NCBI GenBank assembly: GCA_030770535.1
Contig: JASVEC010000005.1
Coordinates: 806,001 to 870,000 of the forward strand
Reading direction: 5' to 3'
Source: Batkoa obscura
Taxonomy: Eukaryota; Entomophthoromycota; Entomophthoromycetes; Entomophthorales; Batkoaceae
Length of the DNA: 64,000 bases
Shown here in pieces: positions 58,226-64,000 of this stretch. A program made the position numbers and the translations under genes. The stretch's first letter is position 1, and every line of letters begins with the position of its first letter. Below the pieces are notes generated by a model. That model made no database searches, was not told where the DNA came from, and saw nothing but the letters and a program-made list of their open reading frames with translations.

Positions 58226-59689
58226 TTATGCTTTAAAGGCTTTATCAGTAGCATCTATTTCGGCAGATTCTCCATTCATCTCTTCAAGCGATTTGCCTTT
58301 ACCATCAATACCATATTTGAACCAGAATAAAGACATCAACAAACCTGTAGCTAAGAAGCCAGCAATACATATTGCTGACCCAACAACATCTCTTTTTCCT
58401 TCAGGATCATAAATACCAAGTAAAATATAAGGGGCTACAGCTGCAATGACTCGACCAGCAGCTACCGAAACTCCAATACCAGTAGCACGTAAATGAGTTG
58501 GGAAGGCTTCAGTAATAGCTGGATATACAGTACCCATAACAGCAAAGTAAGAAAAGATGTAATAGCAATGTGCACCTTGGATAGCTGCTTTGACATTGGA
58601 AGAATAATAAGCTGGAATAAGCACTATAGATGCGATAATAGCATTGGTATAAACAATTGGTAAAAGGAATTTTCTACCAATTTTATCAATCAAATAAGCA
58701 GCAACTATATAGGAAGCAATAGAACAAACAGTACCATACAAATATGTTAATGAAACGTCACCATCTTTGATATCAGCATTGTCGAATACACCTAAAGACA
58801 TAAGATTGGATTCACCGTAATCAGCAAATGCTTGAGATGCGTTCATAACCATACCAAATGCACAACGGAATGGGTATTTAACAAATAAACTTTTGACAAC
58901 AGCAAACCAAGACATCTTTTCATGTGGCTTATAAGCAATCAAATTCTCACATGGTGGAGTTTCAAATTTGTTGTTAGCTTGACCAGAAGACATTTCAATA
59001 AATGTAACTACTTCTTCAGCTTCTTGGTAACGAAATTGAGATAATAACCAACGGGGAGATTCAGGAAGTTTATGCCTTACAATTAAAACAAAAACAGCAG
59101 CTAATCCACCAATGGCAAACCCAATTCTCCAATTGTAAGATTTATCTAAATACTGTAAAATAGGATATTGGATGGCATTAGCAACTAAAGCGCCTACAAC
59201 CCAAAAACTCATAACAATTGTATTGACTTTACCACGATGCTTGGATGGAATGAACTCAGAAATAGTAGAGTTTACAGCAGTATATTCAGCACCAACACCA
59301 ACAGCAGTCAAGAAACGGAATACCAAGAAGAAAGGATAATGGAAGGAAGCGGCAGTAATACAAGTCATCAAAGAATAAAATAAAATAGTAACAACAAAAG
59401 AAAGCTTTCTTCCAAATCTATCACCGAAATAACCAAAGCCTAAAGCACCGACTAAAGCACCCATTAACCATACGGTGGTAATGGCACCAGCTCCTTGGGC
59501 ATCGACATTGAAATATAATTTCAAATTTTTAAGCATAGAAGATACAACAGTAATCTCAAAAGAATCAAAGGCCCAACCTACACCAAGGATGATAGTCAAC
59601 TTTGTGTGCCAAGCACTCCAGTTGAGATTGTCTAAACGTTTAAATAAATGATTTGGGTCAACTTCATTCCCAATATTTTTATTATCCAT
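58226..59689 (-). CDS. MFS transporter, sugar-porter/organic-ion (SV2/NaiP-like) type
   Basis: A single exon of 487 residues with twelve membrane segments. Motifs: GWAFDSFEITVVSSML in TM1, GYFGDRFGRKLSFV after TM2, FRFLTAVGVGAEYTAVNSTISEFIPSKHRGK (TM4 and following loop), RHKLPESPRWLLSQFRYQEA in the central loop, and YLIDKIGRKFLLPI in the second half. 'D-x-F-E' in TM1 and 'GVGAEY' in TM4 are common in SV2, NaiP and aromatic-acid or phosphate symporters; the true hexose motif QQxxGxN is absent. Substrate may be an organic acid, niacin-like compound or phosphate. A polar N-terminus of 30 residues precedes TM1. Intronless, strongly conserved frame. Confidence 0.88.
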   Translation of the reverse strand: MDNKNIGNEVDPNHLFKRLDNLNWSAWHTKLTIILGVGWAFDSFEITVVSSMLKNLKLYFNVDAQGAGAITTVWLMGALVGALGFGYFGDRFGRKLSFVVTILFYSLMTCITAASFHYPFFLVFRFLTAVGVGAEYTAVNSTISEFIPSKHRGKVNTIVMSFWVVGALVANAIQYPILQYLDKSYNWRIGFAIGGLAAVFVLIVRHKLPESPRWLLSQFRYQEAEEVVTFIEMSSGQANNKFETPPCENLIAYKPHEKMSWFAVVKSLFVKYPFRCAFGMVMNASQAFADYGESNLMSLGVFDNADIKDGDVSLTYLYGTVCSIASYIVAAYLIDKIGRKFLLPIVYTNAIIASIVLIPAYYSSNVKAAIQGAHCYYIFSYFAVMGTVYPAITEAFPTHLRATGIGVSVAAGRVIAAVAPYILLGIYDPEGKRDVVGSAICIAGFLATGLLMSLFWFKYGIDGKGKSLEEMNGESAEIDATDKAFKA

Positions 59690-62179
59690 ATTGTATTTGT
59701 CTTTGCTATCAAAAAGATAATTTTTTAATGTAGCATTTTTCTATCCTTTTATATGTTTTCACTTGATATAGCTTTTGATTTTAATTGATACTCCCATTTC
59801 CTTAAATGGAACCAACTTTCTTCAACTTGTTAAGTCCTTTTTTGTACGTGTGATGCATAAGATTCTCATGTTAAACTTTTTTCCGAAATAATACATAACA
59901 ATCCATGTTATTAAAAATGACTTTGTCATAAAATAAATGAGAAACTCTCACAAGGAAACTTTTAAACTAAGGTGAGCATTTAGGTTAGATGAAATATTTG
60001 ATTAGCTAAAGCTAAAGTAGATTTTATGATAAAGAATGATTTATTTCATGACAGAGTCACTTTAATAGTAACTTTTATTGTAAAGTAAGAAATTTTTGCA
60101 CTGCAATTTAATCACCTTAATGAGTTGCTTTCTAATTTGAGGATTGAATGAGTTATCAATTCTAGGTATAGAATTGAGAACTTCAACATAAATTAGTTAC
60201 CACTATTTCTTCACATGGAAGATAATTCGATCTTTTAATACATTTACAGGCCTGTAGCCTATAAATTATTCACTATAAGCTTAGATTTTTTTATTCCTTA
60301 TAATAAAATTATGGTTAGAAATATTATTTTGACAAAATAGGATACTTTTTGATTTAACTGAAGAAGAATCACTCTCATCTACTCCTTAATTATCTTGTGA
60401 TAATTAAGTAACTTTAACTATTAAAAATTCAAGTGAAAAATTAATTAAAAGTTATCTTTTTTGTGTAATTAAATTAAACTTACTATTATGTAGTTAGATC
60501 AAGACAGCGTATGAACCTTTAAGCTAAAATTCAATAATGAATTTTTGTTCCTTCGTTTTTAAAATATTTTTAGATATTTCAACAATATAAATTATTATAA
60601 ATCTCAATGATTTATTCTTTTGGTACAAATGATGAAAAGATATCTCACTTTAAGCCTCTAATAAATGAACATGGAGAACGTAAAAATCATTACTAAAAGC
60701 AACAATGATATAGGAGATGTAAATAGTTTTCCCGCATTTGATATTCTGTCAGATTTAAGAACAATTTTTAAGAATACTGATCATAACTAAAAGTAGAATT
60801 TTGTTTATTATATTTTATTGGGGTTTTGTTGACATTCAATATTTTTACTATTTTTAACTAAAACAGTCGTAAAAGTAAATATGCTACATTAGTTAACAAT
60901 GCGAAAACTTTTTTTGTTTTTCGTACAATTATTGAATATATTATAATCTATGTTAATATTACAAGTACTTAGTGTTTTATATAAATATTCAAAATCCCTT
61001 AAATATTAAAATGGTGGTTAAGCTTAAATATAGCTTAAAGTAAAATATTGAAAAAACCAATAATAAATGTATAGATTGCATGTGCTTAACGATGGGCAAT
61101 TTTTATCACATATGAACAATTCAATTTATAAGAGCGGGAATTATAAAAAAATCAGAAAGAAATTATATATTGATATTCAGTAGAAGAATAATTTATCAAT
61201 TATAAATATCGGTTTGATTGGCATGTAATAGAATAATTTATCAAATACAAATATCGATCTATTCTAATTTAGCAAAGGTTCAGAGTTCTTGAGATTCTAA
61301 ATATAGTTTTTTAAAAACTATTTCAAATAAATTACATTTAAATGAATGTATATGATAAGTCCAGTATCCGTATATACTTTACAGTTCACTGTTTTCAAAG
61401 TGGTTTTAAAGATGGTTGTAATAGAATAATCTAGAAGCTAACTTTCAACTAAAATACATTATTCAATTTTAAGATAGTATAAATTAGTCAGGTAATATAC
61501 GGTTAAATTGAAAAGCTGTAGCAAATTCTAATTTTAAATAGTTGATTATAAGTTAAAGTATCTTTTATAAATATCAAAAAAGTTTTTTTAATATTCAAAA
61601 CCCAAAAGATTTTGTCTTCTGTTTACTAAAATCATTATTTAAATCAGGTAAGATGAGAAGTCGCAAAGTAGCTAGTCATTATATTTGAGAAATAATTCAT
61701 TCATTCAAATAGATTGAAATCCTAAAAGAAACACAACAGGAAAACAATTTAATAAGAGGGCTAGATAGCAAAAGTTCAACTTAATATAATAATTCATTTG
61801 TTTTTTATTTTAAAGCTTTGAACGTGGCTATTATTTTTCATAAATAGGTTTTGAGGTTATAAAGCTTTGATATAAGCGGTTTTGATAGATAATGAATATC
61901 TATTATTTTATCAATAAGAGTGTTAATATTTAATAATAATAAAGTTTCTACGTCAGACCCCATTATTAAATGTACTTAAGCCATATGGTATAAATCACTA
62001 AAAGGACATTGAACCAACTATGCACTTCAGAGTATCTAATAAGCTTAAAGTATAAATCCCTGAAAGTAATCATTAAGATCACTAATAGTCTTTATCACTA
62101 TATTTTCAAAAATGCACTATAACAATCTTCATGAATATGTGGTAAACCAATTAACGCCAAGCATAATTAGTAACAATAC

Positions 62180-62279
62180 TGGGATGTATTTTTTTGTTTA
62201 AGAATTTCATTAACAATCTTTCTGCTCAAATAGCGCTCAAAAAATGGAAATAGTGATGAAACCAAAAAAAACATTCCCA
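62180..62279 (+). mobile_element. ~100-bp inverted-repeat element (family A), copy 9
   Basis: Left end TGGGATGTATTTTTTTG, right end AAAACATTCCCA. Core TTTCTGCTCAAATAGCGCTC and GTGATGAAACC. No TA on the right flank (CTATTG). Confidence 0.82.
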
Positions 62280-63155
62280 CTATTGAAGTTTCTATTGTTT
62301 TTATAGATTTATAATTAAATTTGGTAAAGTATAGTAAAAAGTGAGCATGTGTAAATTTTTCATATATATTAGATATCTAGTGTAAAACAAAGGCACTTTT
62401 TTTCTATAGTGAGTTTTGTAGCCCATTGTAAACTTTATATAAAAGTAAAAAAATAATTGAGGGGTATCATCGAAGTACAACTATAAGCTCTAGAATTGTA
62501 CAACGTTAGACCAACATAGGACTCGGACTCAGACTCAGCCAAAGCTTTTTAATTTTTAGTCTTTTTTATTATTCTTTAACCTTTTTCTATTTAGTCTCTT
62601 TACTATCCCTTAATCGTTTTTAATATTTTGAGCACAACACTGATCAAAGTAAAGATCAGTTACTGTACCCTGGCCTAATTGATAAAAGACTTGCTTATAA
62701 AGTTTTGATATCAAAATTACTGTTATTTAGGAACCCATACCTTTTAATTTTAGTATACAGGCAAATTAGAATTTTTACAACCCCTTTGAAAATAAATTGA
62801 CGTTTATATATATATGAATTAGTTTAAAAGCTTGGTTTGAACTTTGTCTAATTTTTATTTTTATTAAAAATTAAAATTAAGCACTAAGTGCTACAAAAAT
62901 AACTTGCTCAATTTTAAGATTAATCGTATAGGAGTGTTTTTTTGCCCAACATCTATTTAATATTTTTTCGAAATTTTACGCTACAAAAAATGATCTAAAA
63001 AAGTGAAATTGGAAAATTTTATTCTTAATTTTAATTGAGCTTTTAAGCTTACCCATATATAAATTATTCAATACTTGTGTAAGGGAAGTATTTAAGAAAA
63101 TTGCCTTTTTTCACTACTATAAATAGTAAGGTAAATAGAAAAAGATTTATAAATA

Positions 63156-63251
63156 TGAGGATGTATTTTTTGTTTAAGAATTTTACTGATAGCTTTTCCA
63201 CTCAAACAGTGCTTAAAAAAAGGAAAAAGTAATGAAATTTAAAAAAACCCA
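63156..63251 (+). mobile_element. ~100-bp inverted-repeat element (family A), copy 10
   Basis: Left end TGAGGATGTATTTTTTG, right end AAAAAAACCCA, flanked by TA. Core TTTTCCACTCAAACAGTGCT. Confidence 0.8.
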
Positions 63252-63577
63252 TATTGTATTTATTTTTTTAAATTATAATATTTAAAAATACATATAATTT
63301 TATTTATTTTTTTATAAAAATATACTAATTTCGTGCCATTATTATATCATTATTATTTTCAATTTATAATTTAATAAAACTTTATAATAAGTGATATTAT
63401 ATATAAAACTTGCTAAATACATATAATTCAATTAATGGCACTTAAAGTTACACTAAAGATAAGGTTTATTCAAATATTTATTAGAGTATGATCAGTTTTA
63501 TTATAGCTCAATAAAAATAGTTATATTAAAAGCATTTGAGCAAATTCTTTCAAAAGTATGAATGCAAAAACAATATA

Positions 63578-63674
63578 AGGTTGTTTTTTTTGTTTAAGAA
63601 TTTTACTGATAGCCTTTCTACTTAAATAGTGCTTAAAAAATGGAAAAAGTAATGAAACCAAAAAAACGCCCTCG
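63578..63674 (+). mobile_element. ~100-bp inverted-repeat element (family A), copy 11
   Basis: Left end diverged (AAGGTTGTTTTTTTTG), right end AAACGCCCTCG, flanked by TA. Core TTTCTACTTAAATAGTGCTT and ATGAAACC. It lies ~140 bp downstream of the stop codon of the gene at the right edge. Confidence 0.75.
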
Positions 63675-63813
63675 TATATTTAGTACCCTTATCAACTTAA
63701 AGTTAATTCTCAATACCCCAAATTTGAAAAATTTATAACACTTATTAATTACACACCATTTTAGATAAATTTACTTTTACGATTATAAACAAAAAAGTGA
63801 CCCCAACTACCAC

Positions 63814-64000
63814 TTAATAAGGCGGACGATTTGCATTATAAGCAAAGCCGCCAGGTCCCATTGGTGGTTGGTTTTGAGGTGGAGGAGGGAAATAAGCTGG
63901 TGCAGGGCCATTATAAACCGTAGGATCTATATAATTGGCAGGTGGATTCATGCCGTTTAATGGATAACTATTATTATTATTGTAAGCACCAGGATAGGGT
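63814..64000 (-). CDS. C-terminal end of a Pro/Tyr/Asn-rich protein, partial
   Basis: The minus strand from 64000 reads PYPGAYNNNNSYPLNGM, then NPPANYIDPTVYNGPAPAYF, PPPPQNQPPMGPGGFAYN and ANRPPY, ending in TAA at 63814-63816. The tail is rich in Pro, Tyr, Asn and Gly, as in C-termini of RNA-binding and membrane-associated PPxY-containing proteins; the motif YFPPPP could bind WW or SH3 domains. The gene continues beyond the window, so neither family nor start can be given. There is no intron in the visible part. Confidence 0.75.
   Translation of the reverse strand, partial: PYPGAYNNNNSYPLNGMNPPANYIDPTVYNGPAPAYFPPPPQNQPPMGPGGFAYNANRPPY

Larger units (their letters stand above)
59690..63813. 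other. 4.1 kb gene-free region with family A elements
   Basis: No open frame of note. Three family A elements lie in its right third (62180, 63156, 63578). The region between 59.7 and 62.1 kb is AT-rich without recognisable repeats, apart from a near-duplication of TAGAAGAATAATTTATCAAT and TAGAATAATTTATCAAAT at ~61180-61245. Confidence 0.55.

Noticed and set aside
10199-59689. A secondary-metabolite or transporter gene cluster
   Set aside because: The MFS transporters are scattered over 49 kb with housekeeping genes between; no synthase, oxygenase or shared regulator was found.

Overview
The window is nuclear DNA of an AT-rich, intron-bearing fungus. Evidence: short GT-AG introns (mostly 42-80 nt) inside conserved genes, an APSES/StuA-type transcription factor (a fungus-specific family), a fungal-type PARP, an Rsr1/Rap1 Ras GTPase, YKT6, MOG1, fungal MFS transporters, and poly-Asn tracts encoded by (AAT)n. 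Strong AT bias together with PHAF1/UPF0183 and NIPA genes suggests an early-diverging lineage (Mucoromycota or Zoopagomycota grade), but I cannot name a species. No rRNA, CRISPR array, operon or viral capsid/envelope gene was seen.

Layout. 1-4 kb: a truncated WD40/EDC4-like gene and an Arg/Tyr/Ser-rich protein with a C-terminal coiled coil (possibly Lge1-like). 4.7-8.6 kb: two divergent paralogous epoxide-hydrolase-fold genes with identical exon structure around an intron-containing tRNA-Ile(UAU); the second encodes Asn where the nucleophilic Asp should be. 8.9-13.5 kb: a small secreted Cys-rich protein, an MCT-type transporter and an unknown 514-residue multipass membrane protein. 15.2-19.5 kb: a four-helix protein resembling a voltage-sensor domain plus coiled coil, then YKT6 and a Rab11 GTPase, divergent from each other. 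21-29 kb: NIPA-like transporter, a small four-TM protein, PHAF1 with a long acidic N-terminal extension, MOG1 and a Nudix hydrolase. 29-35 kb: a 5.9 kb gene-free stretch full of short repeats, upstream of the APSES factor (34.9-36.4 kb). 37.8-44 kb: PARP, mitochondrial ribosomal protein bL32m, and an unrecognised 352-residue protein. 45-59.7 kb: a DHA2-type exporter, Rsr1/Rap1, a repeat-rich block (49.4-54.9 kb), a GLUT-type sugar transporter, tRNA-like heads plus a LINE 3' end, and another MFS transporter. 59.7-63.8 kb is gene-free; the right edge holds the 3' end of a Pro/Tyr/Asn-rich gene.

The most distinctive non-genic signal is a family of about 100-bp inverted-repeat elements (at least eleven copies), often flanked by TA. 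Its terminal sequence is shared in part with a 1.07 kb element that has exact 23-bp terminal inverted repeats. One short copy sits inside a second palindromic repeat, which gives a relative insertion order.

The genes are mostly independent housekeeping, trafficking and transport functions (YKT6, Rab11, Rsr1, MOG1, PHAF1; five MFS/NIPA transporters); I see no biosynthetic cluster. Exon joins were derived by hand from reading frame and splice sites and checked for phase; none is confirmed by RNA.
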